This document shows positions 24,736-32,145 of a DNA stretch of 64,000 nucleotides, piece after piece. The position numbers and the translations under genes were made by a program. This DNA is from CBDDFV01 sp965227335 (GTDB taxonomy: Bacteria > Planctomycetota > Phycisphaerae > Phycisphaerales > SM1A02). The stretch lies in contig CBDDFV010000002.1 in assembly GCA_965227335.1 (NCBI GenBank), forward strand, positions 248,001 through 312,000, read 5' to 3'. The notes beneath the pieces were generated by a model that saw only the letters and a list, made by a program, of their open reading frames with translations, was not told the origin of the DNA and searched no databases. Numbering within the stretch: the stretch's first letter is position 1; each line of letters begins with the position of its first letter.

Positions 24736-25210
24736 CCAAGGTGTCCTTTCGCTCCGTCGACACGACCTCGGCGGGCGTGACGGTGACGTGCGGCGGGCGG
24801 ATGCGGACGAGGAGAGGCACGAACGACACCTTCGATCGACACGCTTCCGCGGGCCCCTCTGACAACAGCCTCCTTTGACGATCTTCCGCGTCGAGATAAT
24901 CCGCGCCGATCACGAAGTAGTCTCCGTACTCGTCGATCGCTACCGTCGCCTCGACCGTCACGAGGTCGTCGGCGGTCGCGTCATCGGGGGCGCCCGCGTC
25001 GTCGGGGGCGTCGAGGACGGTGACGGGAAGGTTGATCCACGCCTCAATGCTGGGTTCATCCCGAAGCAGTATCAGTGGGTTCGTCGTGCTGTGTACGAAT
25101 CCGCACCTGCCAAAGACGACAACCATTTCGGCCTCGCCACGTAATCCGCCAAAGCAAAACCTCACGCCCTTCCGCGCGTTCGCTTCGGTCAGGATGTCCT
25201 TGAGCGTCAA
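24725..25210 (-). CDS. Acidic phage protein of unknown function
   Basis: The protein has 161 residues, taken to start at TTG 25210, whose TTGA overlaps the upstream TGA; no ATG is as well placed. It begins LTLKDILTEANARKGVRFCF and has a beta-rich body (FGGLRGEAEMVVVFGRCGF) and an acidic middle (DAPDDAGAPDDATADD). No catalytic motif stands out. The frame continues upstream but through sequence better assigned to the overlapping small gene, so the TTG start is preferred. Confidence 0.5.
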   Translation of the reverse strand: MTLKDILTEANARKGVRFCFGGLRGEAEMVVVFGRCGFVHSTTNPLILLRDEPSIEAWINLPVTVLDAPDDAGAPDDATADDLVTVEATVAIDEYGDYFVIGADYLDAEDRQRRLLSEGPAEACRSKVSFVPLLVRIRPPHVTVTPAEVVSTERKDTLDAD

Positions 25211-25392
25211 TTTGGGGCCTCCTCGTCGTTCTTCTGCGGTTCGTACTTCGCCATGATCCCCGACCCCGGGCAGGTCATGGACCCAATGGGGGGGTACAGG
25301 TGATTCGGGACGATGTCCGTCCGCCCGTCGCGCGCAGGCATTTGGCATTTGCAAACCGGGCAGCGAACGGTCGCCTCATCGGCCGGCTTCAC
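25207..25392 (-). CDS. Small zinc-ribbon protein
   Basis: Sixty-one residues from GTG 25392, whose GTGA overlaps the stop of the next gene upstream. A CPVCKC pair near residue 11 and a later CPG could form part of a zinc ribbon (MTCPGSGIM). The C-terminus is charged. The protein is too short for firm assignment; support is the GTGA coupling on both sides and the Cys motif. Confidence 0.5.
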   Translation of the reverse strand: MKPADEATVRCPVCKCQMPARDGRTDIVPNHLYPPIGSMTCPGSGIMAKYEPQKNDEEAPN

Positions 25393-25700
25393 GGTCCCAC
25401 CATCATGTCGTGGGCGAGGGCAGACATGCCGCAGACGCTGCACGTGACCGACGTGGCGGAACATTCGGCGTGGTGTGTGACCATTGGACCGTCCCATCGG
25501 TGGTGACAGTCCCGGACGTAGTGCTGTTCGATGCAGTCCAGTAGGTCCAGTTCGCACGTCGAACACCCCGTAATCTCGGACTCTGGGCCGTCGCATCGGT
25601 AGCCGCATCGGCACGCGCACGGATTCACAGCTTGACCCGGCCGTTGATCGTCCGCTCGCTCGTCGAGTTCGTGCTGTTGGTACTCGGGTTGGTCAGGCAT
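25389..25700 (-). CDS. Cysteine-rich phage protein
   Basis: The protein has 103 residues with ten cysteines, in clusters CACRCGYRC, CSTCELDLLDC and TCSVCGM, plus histidines (DCHHRWDGP). This arrangement suggests two or more zinc sites. The C-terminal segment VTCSVCGMSALAHD resembles small zinc-binding phage proteins. Whether it binds nucleic acid or protein is unknown. It overlaps both neighbours by a few bases. Confidence 0.55.
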   Translation of the reverse strand: MPDQPEYQQHELDERADDQRPGQAVNPCACRCGYRCDGPESEITGCSTCELDLLDCIEQHYVRDCHHRWDGPMVTHHAECSATSVTCSVCGMSALAHDMMVGP

Positions 25701-26145
25701 TGACCGCCTCCATGATGATCTCAGCAGCGCGGCATCGATCGCCGTCCTTCTCGATCAGGCCGTTGCCGCTGAGTCGACTCAGGTACGTGCTGAACGTCCC
25801 GCCGGAGACCTCGAGACCAACGGCCTCGGCAAGGGCCTCACGCGTCAGGCCGTACGGGTGCGCAGCGATGATCGCATCGAGCATCTCCGCAGGCCGGCGA
25901 CCGACGGCCCGCCGCCAGGCATCCAGCGTCCCCGCGGCGTCCATGACCGCATCGGGATGCGCGGCCAGCGCTTCCGACGTCGCGAAGAAGAGACCGTCGC
26001 GCTCGTCGATCATCCCGGCGCCGCGCAGCCGCGACTTGTAGGTGCTCCACGTACCGCCGGTGCGCTTGAGGTTGGACATCGTCGCCCACTGCGCCTCCGT
26101 GAAACCAGCAGGATGACGCGAGACGAGCGCTTCGATCATGCGCAT
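25693..26145 (-). CDS. Protein with two tandem winged-helix domains
   Basis: The protein has 150 residues from ATG 26145. Two copies of the same domain are visible: residues 4-60 (ALVSRHPAGFTEAQWATM ... TGGTWSTYKSRLRGAGMI) and 85-145 (AIIAAHPYGLTREALAEA ... SGGTFSTYLSRLSGNGLI). Both end in the G-T-x-S-x-Y-x-S-x-L-x-x-x-G-(L/M)-I pattern of a recognition helix plus wing. It probably binds DNA as a monomer with two contacts. In the absence of a CI/Cro pair it is the most plausible transcription regulator in the sequenced part of the prophage, though such domains also occur in ATPases and replication factors. Confidence 0.65.
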   Translation of the reverse strand: MRMIEALVSRHPAGFTEAQWATMSNLKRTGGTWSTYKSRLRGAGMIDERDGLFFATSEALAAHPDAVMDAAGTLDAWRRAVGRRPAEMLDAIIAAHPYGLTREALAEAVGLEVSGGTFSTYLSRLSGNGLIEKDGDRCRAAEIIMEAVNA

Positions 26146-26393
26146 CTCGCCGCCGCTGCGGCGACGGGTTCCGCCGACACCAGCCTCGGCACGAGCACAA
26201 CCTTGAGAATCGAGACCACCATGAACACCCCAACGCACTCCCAGAACCCAGGCGTGAGGTAGACGGCCGGGAGCCAGCCGAAGAACTTCGCGCCGATGCC
26301 ACACAGCGTCCAGACGATCCAGAACGGGATCGCCATGCTGATCGTGAGGATGAGCGCGATGATGTGTCCGATGACAGGGATTGCATTCAGCAT
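26136..26393 (-). CDS. Small membrane protein with two or three hydrophobic segments
   Basis: Eighty-five residues, starting MLNAIPVIGHIIALILTISMA. Hydrophobic segments lie at about 3-22, 24-43 and 47-68, with short polar links. The C-terminus is Ala-rich and has a charged end. It has no recognised family; possibilities include an exclusion or lysis-timing protein. It overlaps both neighbours by several bases, consistent with operon coding. Confidence 0.55.
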   Translation of the reverse strand: MLNAIPVIGHIIALILTISMAIPFWIVWTLCGIGAKFFGWLPAVYLTPGFWECVGVFMVVSILKVVLVPRLVSAEPVAAAAARCA

Positions 26394-27229
26394 GTGGATT
26401 CCTCCTCGACGCGTCTCCGCGTCAGTTCAATCTGGCTCTCACGAATCTCGATCCCGACTGCCGCGCGACCATGTCGGATCGCGACCGCCGGCGTCGTCCC
26501 AGAGCCGCAGAACGGATCGAGCACCGTCCCGCCAGGCGGGCAGAACGATCGGATGAAGAACTCAGCGAGGCGTTCGGGGAACGGGGCCTCGGTCTCGTGC
26601 GCGAGCTTCGAGCCCATGTTGCCGCCCCCTACATCGCCGCAGTCGATGACGTTGCCCGGATTGGTCCGCTTCGGATGCACGTATCGCTTCTTGCGCCGGG
26701 TGCCGTTGCTGCGTCGACTCCGATCCGTCCACCCACTGACTCGGCGACCGTCCTTCGTGCGATTCGACATCGCGCCGCCTTCCGGGAACTTCGGCGGCCG
26801 CCCGCACGCCGTGTTGTCGGACCACGGCAGCCGACCGCCGCTGGTCGCGCAGACGATGAACTCGTAGTTGTTCTTGAGCCAGTCAGGGCCACCGGAACCC
26901 GGGATGCCGATGCGGTAGTAGGCGGGGGGCTTCCGGAGATGCACGCCGCGCTCGTGCAGCGCCGCCATCAGCAGCGCCGGCGTCGCCGACCAGCGGTATC
27001 GCCGGGTCTGCCCCTCGACGACCCACGCGACCAGGCCGCGGCAGACCCGCAGGCACTCGACGTAACGCTCAACCGCCCAGGCGACCCACGCATCGCCACG
27101 GAGCTTGAAGTCGATCCCGTAGGTCCGAGCGGCCTCATACGGCGGCGATGTGAACACCAGATCGACGGAGTCGTCGTCCATGTCGCGCATGACATCGAGG
27201 CAGTCGCCGGTGTGCAGGACGAGGGTCAC
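26387..27229 (-). CDS. DNA methyltransferase, N4-cytosine/N6-adenine class (beta type)
   Basis: The protein has 280 residues from GTG 27229, whose GTGA overlaps the stop of the neighbouring Dcm gene. The catalytic motif IV TSPPYE is at about residue 27, and the AdoMet-binding motif I near the C-terminus reads DPFCGSGTT (about residue 240). The order, catalytic before AdoMet motif, defines the beta class. The middle (about 95-200) is a variable target-recognition region with a basic segment. It probably protects phage DNA from host restriction. No cognate restriction gene was found nearby. Confidence 0.85.
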   Translation of the reverse strand: MTLVLHTGDCLDVMRDMDDDSVDLVFTSPPYEAARTYGIDFKLRGDAWVAWAVERYVECLRVCRGLVAWVVEGQTRRYRWSATPALLMAALHERGVHLRKPPAYYRIGIPGSGGPDWLKNNYEFIVCATSGGRLPWSDNTACGRPPKFPEGGAMSNRTKDGRRVSGWTDRSRRSNGTRRKKRYVHPKRTNPGNVIDCGDVGGGNMGSKLAHETEAPFPERLAEFFIRSFCPPGGTVLDPFCGSGTTPAVAIRHGRAAVGIEIRESQIELTRRRVEEESTC

Positions 27230-28746
27230 GACGCCGCCCTCCGTCGCCCGATCGCGTCCGCAAGGTTCGCTCGTACGATCGCCTCGGCGACCATCGGGCA
27301 AACGCTGTTGCCGACCATCCGGGTCTGATTCGTCTTGGTGATCCGCTCGCCGCCGGCCTGCTCGATGACGTAGTCGTCGGGGAAGCCCTGCGCCCGGAAC
27401 AACTCCCGCGGCGCGAGCATCCGCATGCCGATGTCCGCGATCTCGTACTGCTCACCCGCCACCGTGACGAGCCCGAACCGGTCCCGCGTGGTGACCGTCC
27501 CGAGCGGTTCGCGGAGGGAGTGGGCGTCACGCTCGTTGCCGTAGTACTTGACGAGGAAGGCCCGGACCTCAGCGACGTGATTCCCGCCGGCGGTGATCGT
27601 GGGCATCGGCTTCCGGACGTCCTGGCCGTCCTTGCACGTGCCTCGGAGCTTCACGAGGTGCGCCGCCGTCAGGGCGTGCCCGTCGCGGGACGTTACCGTA
27701 CCCGCCGGCTTCGTGACCTCGTGACCGACCACGCCGCCGTAGTGCTTGGTGAGCACCGGCGCGACGAGCGTTGCGCCGTTCCCGGTCGGTGTCGCGGTCG
27801 GCGCCGGCCTGTCGACGCGCCTCGCCCGCGGTCGCTGGCCCTCACGCTCGCCGTAGCGCGGGATCAGGTACGGGGCGACGACTGCCGCGCCGTTCTTCGC
27901 CGTGACCGTCGCGAGGGGCTCGCTGATCCGCTGGCCCCGGAAGAAGTCGTTCCCGTGGTTCACTTTGACGATGAACGGGTCCGCTGCATCGATGACGTAT
28001 CGCTGGATCCCCGCGGCGATCCTCGCCAGCGTCCTGTCCGCCAACGGGCGCTTCCGCTCGAAGATCGACGGGCACGGCAGCGTCCAGTCGATGCACTCCG
28101 CCGCGGTCCGGTACGGCTTCAAGCCCTCGCCGTGCGTCGGTTTCGGCCAGACGATCGGCTGACCATCGCACCGCCCGATCAGGAAGAGCCGCCGCCGAAT
28201 CGTGGGGGCGCCGTAGTCGCACGCCCGCAGCAGCCGCCACTCGACCGCGTAGCCGAGTGCACGGAGTTGGTCGAGCCACCGGCGGAACGTCTCGCCGCGC
28301 CGCTTGCGGATCGGACGCCCCTCAGCACACAGCGGCCCCCACGTCTCGAACTCCTCGACGTTCTCCAACATGATCACGCGCGGGCGGACCTGCTTCGCCC
28401 ACTTCACGACGACCCACGCAAGCGCCCGGATCTTCCGCGACGCCGGCTTGCCGCCCTTCGCCTTGCTGAAATGCTTGCAGTCCGGGGACGCCCAAAGGAG
28501 GCCCACCCGGCGCCCGGCAGTGGCGACCAGCGGATTGACCTCGAAGACGTCCGATTGCAGGTGGTGGGTGTGGGGGTGGTTCTCGCGGTGCATCGCGATC
28601 GCGACCGCGTCATGGTTGACAGCGACATCGACGGCGCGGCCCAAGGCGGTCTCGATGCCCATGGACGCGCCGCCGCCGCCGGCGAACAGGTCGACGACCA
28701 GCTCGTCGAAGAGGCCCCCGGTCTGATGTGCGGCGTGACGGATCAC
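27226..28746 (-). CDS. C5-cytosine DNA methyltransferase (Dcm family)
   Basis: The protein has 506 residues from GTG 28746. AdoMet motif I is VVDLFAGGGGASMGIE at about residues 17-32. The catalytic-cysteine motif IV reads SPDCKHFSKAKGG, with Asp in place of the usual second Pro (PPC to PDC). The ENV motif VI is IMLENVEEF. Repeated T-x(3)-G-N-[GN]-type segments in the middle form a long target-recognition region. The C-terminal RELFRAQGFPDDYVIE and MVGNSV motifs are standard. It is probably a phage anti-restriction enzyme. It overlaps the RecE-like nuclease stop (GTGA). Confidence 0.9.
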   Translation of the reverse strand: MIRHAAHQTGGLFDELVVDLFAGGGGASMGIETALGRAVDVAVNHDAVAIAMHRENHPHTHHLQSDVFEVNPLVATAGRRVGLLWASPDCKHFSKAKGGKPASRKIRALAWVVVKWAKQVRPRVIMLENVEEFETWGPLCAEGRPIRKRRGETFRRWLDQLRALGYAVEWRLLRACDYGAPTIRRRLFLIGRCDGQPIVWPKPTHGEGLKPYRTAAECIDWTLPCPSIFERKRPLADRTLARIAAGIQRYVIDAADPFIVKVNHGNDFFRGQRISEPLATVTAKNGAAVVAPYLIPRYGEREGQRPRARRVDRPAPTATPTGNGATLVAPVLTKHYGGVVGHEVTKPAGTVTSRDGHALTAAHLVKLRGTCKDGQDVRKPMPTITAGGNHVAEVRAFLVKYYGNERDAHSLREPLGTVTTRDRFGLVTVAGEQYEIADIGMRMLAPRELFRAQGFPDDYVIEQAGGERITKTNQTRMVGNSVCPMVAEAIVRANLADAIGRRRAAS

Positions 28747-29570
28747 GCCTTCGCCCACTGCGGCAGCTCAAGCGCCGTGATGCGGTCCGGGTACCCCGGC
28801 CACACGCCGGACTTCTCGCACTTCGCGTACTCGCCGATCCAGTGCTCCAACTCCGGCGCCGCGTTGTCCAGGTCTCCCGGATCCAGCATGTACGCCGCGC
28901 AGCAGAACGGCGGTGATTTCTCGATCACGAGCAGGATCACGCCCGCGCATGACTCGCCCACCGCAGCCATGCCGCGCATGTACATTGCGCCCTGCCGGAA
29001 GTAGCCGAAGTTCGCGCACGCCTTCGAGAACGCGAACTTGCTCGCGTCGCGCGTCGTCTTCACGTCGACGACGAACAACTGCTTCCCGATGCGAGACAGG
29101 ATGTCGGCACGCCCCTTGCATCGGCAGCCAGCCGGGTCATTCCAAACGAACGACGCCTCGTACGCCTCCGCGCGATCGAGGATCCGCTTGGCGCACTTGT
29201 GCTTCCAGACCGCGCCGCGAACCGACTCGATCAGCTCCACATCGCCGTGCGGGACAATGATCTTCCCGGCCTGCTCCGCCGCTTCCACACGCTGCGCGTA
29301 CTCAGCCTTCTGATCCTTGTATCGCCGGTCCAGCTTCGGCATCAGCTCGAAGCGACGCTCGAACTCGTCCGGCTCCAGAATCGCCGCGTGCGCCGCCTGG
29401 CCGAGCCGCATGGCGTCAGAATCCTTCTCGCCCGACGCGTGCACGTGCGCCGCGGTCTTGGTCGCAAGCGTGTGCAGCTTGGTCGACGAGCACAGGCGCC
29501 AGTCGTGATACTCGCCGGATGGAATGCCGGCGTAGAAGCCGGGGCCGGGGATCTCTCTGGTGTTGGTCAT
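28743..29570 (-). CDS. RecE-like exonuclease, PD-(D/E)XK family
   Basis: The protein has 275 residues from ATG 29570. It opens MTNTREIPGPGFYAGIPSGEYHD, the usual entry of phage RecE-like/DUF3799 proteins. The nuclease core contains ASFVWNDPAGCRCKGRADIL and QLFVVDVKTTRDASKF, where Asp (RADIL) and the D-V-K of VVDVKTT form the metal-binding site, followed by helix ACANFGYFRQGAMY. This class resects dsDNA ends to give RecT its ssDNA. The paired recT lies 5 kb downstream on the same strand. Length is typical for the core family. Confidence 0.85.
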   Translation of the reverse strand: MTNTREIPGPGFYAGIPSGEYHDWRLCSSTKLHTLATKTAAHVHASGEKDSDAMRLGQAAHAAILEPDEFERRFELMPKLDRRYKDQKAEYAQRVEAAEQAGKIIVPHGDVELIESVRGAVWKHKCAKRILDRAEAYEASFVWNDPAGCRCKGRADILSRIGKQLFVVDVKTTRDASKFAFSKACANFGYFRQGAMYMRGMAAVGESCAGVILLVIEKSPPFCCAAYMLDPGDLDNAAPELEHWIGEYAKCEKSGVWPGYPDRITALELPQWAKA

Positions 29571-29827
29571 GATGTGGGAAGTACTACGTGATCTGTTCCG
29601 TGGTGCTGCCAGTACCAGGCGGGGTAGGCAGCCTCTCCGCGCGCCGGCGGGAGGGGCTGGTCCGGCTTGCCTGGACAGGGCCGGGTCGATCGCAGGCCGT
29701 CGCCTCGGCACGCGCATCGTGAGCACGCGAGATCGCCGGACGGCCTGTCTCGCGGCCACAGATGGATGTCCAGCGGCTTCGCCGGCAGCTTCGCGGTGAA
29801 CGGGGCTTGCAGGTGATCGAGTCTCAC
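29567..29827 (-). CDS. Small cysteine-containing phage protein
   Basis: Eighty-six residues from GTG 29827, the GTGA of which overlaps the upstream stop; the frame is open a little further back but that start would overlap 43 bp of the neighbour. It begins MRLDHLQAPFTAKLPAKPLD and carries DLACSRCACRGD, a Cys cluster that could bind zinc, then a Pro-rich tail. Its stop overlaps the next ATG (ATGA). Function unknown. Confidence 0.5.
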   Translation of the reverse strand: MRLDHLQAPFTAKLPAKPLDIHLWPRDRPSGDLACSRCACRGDGLRSTRPCPGKPDQPLPPARGEAAYPAWYWQHHGTDHVVLPTS

Positions 29828-30078
29828 AACGCGCACGCAGGGCCCCCGATCGACGCATCTCTCCACACCCCCGACGGCAGGGCCACGCGCCCGAGCAGCA
29901 GTTCCGCGATCGCCTCGTACGGTTCGGCGACGACGCTCGTCTGTCCGTTGTCGAACACGATGACGCTGCCGCCGGTCTCGTGATGCCGGCTGACGCCGCG
30001 GATCCGATCAGCGTTCACGAGGAACGGCTCGTGCTCCGCGTCCGAGCGTTGCGTGTGGAGTTCGATCAGGCACATCAT
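29824..30078 (-). CDS. Small phage protein
   Basis: Eighty-four residues, with a beta-strand-rich middle (GGSVIVFDNGQTSVVAEPYEAIAEL). The PYEAIAELL stretch and short length resemble small flagellar- or adaptor-type folds, but no family match is claimed. It is coupled at both ends by ATGA and GTGA overlaps. Confidence 0.55.
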   Translation of the reverse strand: MMCLIELHTQRSDAEHEPFLVNADRIRGVSRHHETGGSVIVFDNGQTSVVAEPYEAIAELLLGRVALPSGVWRDASIGGPACAL

Positions 30079-30404
30079 GGCCCGGCCTCCAGACGCGCGA
30101 TGGTGTCGTCAATCAAACGGAGAACTCGGGCGTGGTCCGAGTAGTCGTTGAGCCCGGCCAACGAGCCGAAGCCGACGACGTCCTGCGATTCCATGGTTTT
30201 GCGCAACTCGTTCGCCACTGCGATCGAGTCCACGGCGTCATCGGACACCTTCGCAATGGCGCCGAGGAGACACCACTGGCAAGCGTGCGGGTCGCTCGGC
30301 ATCGCCGGCAGACCCGTCGCGTCACGGGCCAGGTACGTCTGGCACCACGTCATTGGCGTGCTGATGAGACGACGCGTTGCCCTCAACCGATCGAGCACCG
30401 TCAT
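30075..30404 (-). CDS. DUF6197-like small phage protein
   Basis: The protein has 109 residues from ATG 30404, overlapping the upstream TGA. The pattern TPMTWCQTYLARDATGLPA ... HACQWCLLGAIAKV (W-x-Q, then C-x-x-C-x-x-G-A) resembles DUF6197 proteins found widely in actinophages and other phages, of unknown role. The C-terminal half is helical (VANELRKTMESQD). The identification is by remembered family pattern. Confidence 0.55.
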   Translation of the reverse strand: MTVLDRLRATRRLISTPMTWCQTYLARDATGLPAMPSDPHACQWCLLGAIAKVSDDAVDSIAVANELRKTMESQDVVGFGSLAGLNDYSDHARVLRLIDDTIARLEAGP

Positions 30405-30733
30405 GCCGCCTCCTCCCGCAGATCCCCCACCGCCAGCGTCCACGCGCGACGAACGACCGCGACAATCTCGCCATGCGTACGCCCGGGTGTGTCGTTGAAG
30501 TCGATCAGCGGCGTCAGCGACCTGCGCCTCGAACCGATCGCCTTGCGCAAGTACGGATACGCCTGCGCTCGCAGTCGCACGTTCTCACGACCGGGCGCGA
30601 CGTACACGATCGCGAGAATCAGATCCCACGGTCCATGCCTCAGACTCAGATCGTCGCCCTGCCCCCATGCCTGCTCGCGCGACAGCAGCGTGAGCGCCGC
30701 GTGCAGCACGTCATCCACCGTTTTCATCTTCAC
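30401..30733 (-). CDS. Small phage protein, helical
   Basis: The protein has 110 residues. It shows an N-terminal helix (VDDVLHAALTLLSREQAW), a middle DLILAIVYVAPGRENV and a basic C-terminal helix (HGEIVAVVRRAWTLAV). The next downstream gene has a similar general shape (N-terminal helix then a W-rich core), but relatedness is not clear. The start could be 30733 or 30727 (both ATG). A repeated GTTGTAGG core lies about 60 bp upstream, twice. Confidence 0.5.
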   Translation of the reverse strand: MKMKTVDDVLHAALTLLSREQAWGQGDDLSLRHGPWDLILAIVYVAPGRENVRLRAQAYPYLRKAIGSRRRSLTPLIDFNDTPGRTHGEIVAVVRRAWTLAVGDLREEAA

Positions 30734-30790
30734 GCCTTCAAATGCGCCCCGCCCGTCGACCAGGCGTTCAACCTGGCCGACGGCGGAGCT

Positions 30791-30830
30791 TCCTACAACG
30801 GGCCGGCGCTTCCCTGTCCCTACAACGGGG
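30791..30830 (-). repeat. Two further copies of the GTTGTAGG leader core
   Basis: On the minus strand CCCCGTTGTAGGGA (30817-30830) and CCCGTTGTAGGA (30791-30802) lie 26 bp apart in the 163-bp gap before the gene starting at 30733. They match the core of the 16-bp element seen before 13189 and 17928, but here they are too far from the start codon to act only as ribosome sites. Confidence 0.6.
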
Positions 30831-30897
30831 CCGCCGGATCAGGATTCAATTCCCCGGGTCCGGCCTACTCAGCCGGCCGGGGAGGGTGTGAGCGAGA

Positions 30898-31356
30898 TCA
30901 GCCGTAGCCGTAGCCGTAGCCGTAGCCGTCGCCGTCGCCGTAGCCGTCGCCGTCGCCGTAGCCGTCGCCGTAGCCGTAGCCGTAGCCGTAGCCGTCGCCG
31001 TAGCCGTAGCCGGAGCCGGAGCCGGAGCCGTCGCCGTAGCCGTAGCCGGAGCCGGAGCCGGAGCCGGAGCCGTCGCCGTAGCCGGAGCCGGAGCCGGAGC
31101 CGGAGCCGTCGCCGTAGCCGTCGCCGTAGCCGGAGCCGGAGCCGGAGCCGGAGCCGTAGCCGTAGCCGTAGCCGGAGCCGGAGCGACCAGCGGCCTTCTC
31201 GGCCCATTCTCGAATCTCATCGATCTCTATGGCGTCGTCGACAGCGACAGCGGTCGCAAGCGGAAAGTGCTTGTCGCGAGCCCCCCGCACGCCGTCTCGG
31301 CATGCGCCCGCCCGAACGACATCATCAACGGTGATGTGGTCGAGCAGATCAATCAT
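30898..31356 (-). CDS. Phage protein with long Gly-Tyr/Ser/Asp repeat tail
   Basis: The protein has 152 residues. Residues 1-58 are a short helical domain (LLDHITVDDVVRAGACRDGV, AIEIDEIREWAEKAA). From residue 59 to the stop the chain consists solely of 47 dipeptides of Gly with Tyr, Ser or Asp. Such a tail is expected to be disordered and sticky, like phase-separating or adhesive low-complexity proteins. The small N-terminal domain has an AGAC motif of a kind often seen in short phage proteins. Function unknown. The array is encoded by hexamers, so length can vary without changing frame. Confidence 0.65.
   Translation of the reverse strand: MIDLLDHITVDDVVRAGACRDGVRGARDKHFPLATAVAVDDAIEIDEIREWAEKAAGRSGSGYGYGYGSGSGSGSGYGDGYGDGSGSGSGSGYGDGSGSGSGSGYGYGDGSGSGSGYGYGDGYGYGYGYGDGYGDGDGYGDGDGYGYGYGYG
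30901..31182. repeat. Hexanucleotide array (47 units) inside a coding region
   Basis: On the minus strand every unit is TAC, TCC or GAC followed by an invariant GGC, so units differ only by single-base steps. Blocks such as four Ser units followed by Tyr and Asp recur, showing stepwise tandem duplication. Total 282 nt. It is not a CRISPR array, since there are no spacers. Confidence 0.95.
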
Positions 31357-31627
31357 CAGACCATTCCCGGAACGCCTCGGCGGCCTGGTCCGTGCACTGC
31401 GAAACGCTCGTCACGTCATGCAGGCGAACGTGCGGCGCCGACGATCCGATCTTGCTCCCATCTTCCGGTCCGTGCGCTGCGAGCCCGAGGAAGCCGCGCC
31501 GCCCGCTCCAGTAGATGACGTTGCGGCAGTTCTTGAGCACGAGCGTCTTGTCGTTCTCGTTCTGGTCGTCAGACAGATCGCCGAAGAACACGCCTCGATG
31601 CGCAGTAGTGATGATGACGGGTTTCAT
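31349..31627 (-). CDS. DUF6948-like small phage protein
   Basis: Ninety-two residues. The pattern MKPVIITTAHRGVFFGDL, then LKNCRNVIYWSGRRGFLGLA, GSKIGSSAP and LHDVTSVSQCTDQAAE matches the DUF6948 family of short phage proteins, of unknown role. It lies upstream of the repeat-tailed gene and overlaps its start by 8 bp. Identity is from the remembered family pattern, and the fit is close over the full length. Confidence 0.7.
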   Translation of the reverse strand: MKPVIITTAHRGVFFGDLSDDQNENDKTLVLKNCRNVIYWSGRRGFLGLAAHGPEDGSKIGSSAPHVRLHDVTSVSQCTDQAAEAFREWSDD

Positions 31628-31665
31628 TGTTGATGAGTTCCTTTTTGTGAAAATCAGTTGGTCGT

Positions 31666-31854
31666 TCAGGACTCGAAGAGACGCCCGGCCTTGTCGCCGC
31701 GGATCTCGTCCAGCAGTTCATCGAACCGGCGCTCCGCCCGCTTCGCGCCTTCGAGCGCAGCCTGGGAGTTCGTCCGGAAGTAGTCGCGCTGCAGCGCCCG
31801 CATCTCTGAACCGATGCGCACCAACAGCTCGGCCTGTTCGTCAGTCACCTTCAT
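31666..31854 (-). CDS. Small helical phage protein (62 residues)
   Basis: The protein is almost wholly helical and charged (AELLVRIGSEMRALQRDYF, GAKRAERRFDELLDEIRG), compatible with a short coiled coil. It overlaps the upstream gene by 14 bp. No family was recognised. Confidence 0.55.
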   Translation of the reverse strand: MKVTDEQAELLVRIGSEMRALQRDYFRTNSQAALEGAKRAERRFDELLDEIRGDKAGRLFES

Positions 31855-32143
31855 TCGGCTGCGTCTCCTGCACGTGGTGCTCGATCATCGTCGTCAGGCC
31901 GATGCGCACGAGGATCGCCAGATCGGTCATCTGCTGCTGCCGCATCTTGACGAGCAGCGCGCCGTCCGCGATGAACGCGCTCAGCTGCGCCTCACGAGCG
32001 ACGAAGCCGGAACCGTGCGCCGCGATGCGCTTACGATCCTCATCCGCCAGGTCAGCCAGCGCCCGCTGCGTATGCTCCAGTCCCGCGGCATGTCGCGAGA
32101 CCAGGTCCGCGAACAGCCCATCCACTTCCGCGCTTGTCGCCAC
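31841..32143 (-). CDS. Small helical phage protein (100 residues)
   Basis: Helical throughout (VDGLFADLVSRHAAGLEH, LADLADEDRKRIAAHG), with a short hydrophobic helix LTTMIEHHV near the end. It has no signal, zinc or catalytic motif. It is spaced 2 bp from the gene upstream, so probably cotranscribed. Function unknown. Confidence 0.55.
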   Translation of the reverse strand: MATSAEVDGLFADLVSRHAAGLEHTQRALADLADEDRKRIAAHGSGFVAREAQLSAFIADGALLVKMRQQQMTDLAILVRIGLTTMIEHHVQETQPNEGD

Positions 32144-32145
32144 GT

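Noticed and set aside
30901..31182. Dense short repeats resembling a CRISPR array
   Set aside because: There are no spacers; units are contiguous hexamers within an open frame.
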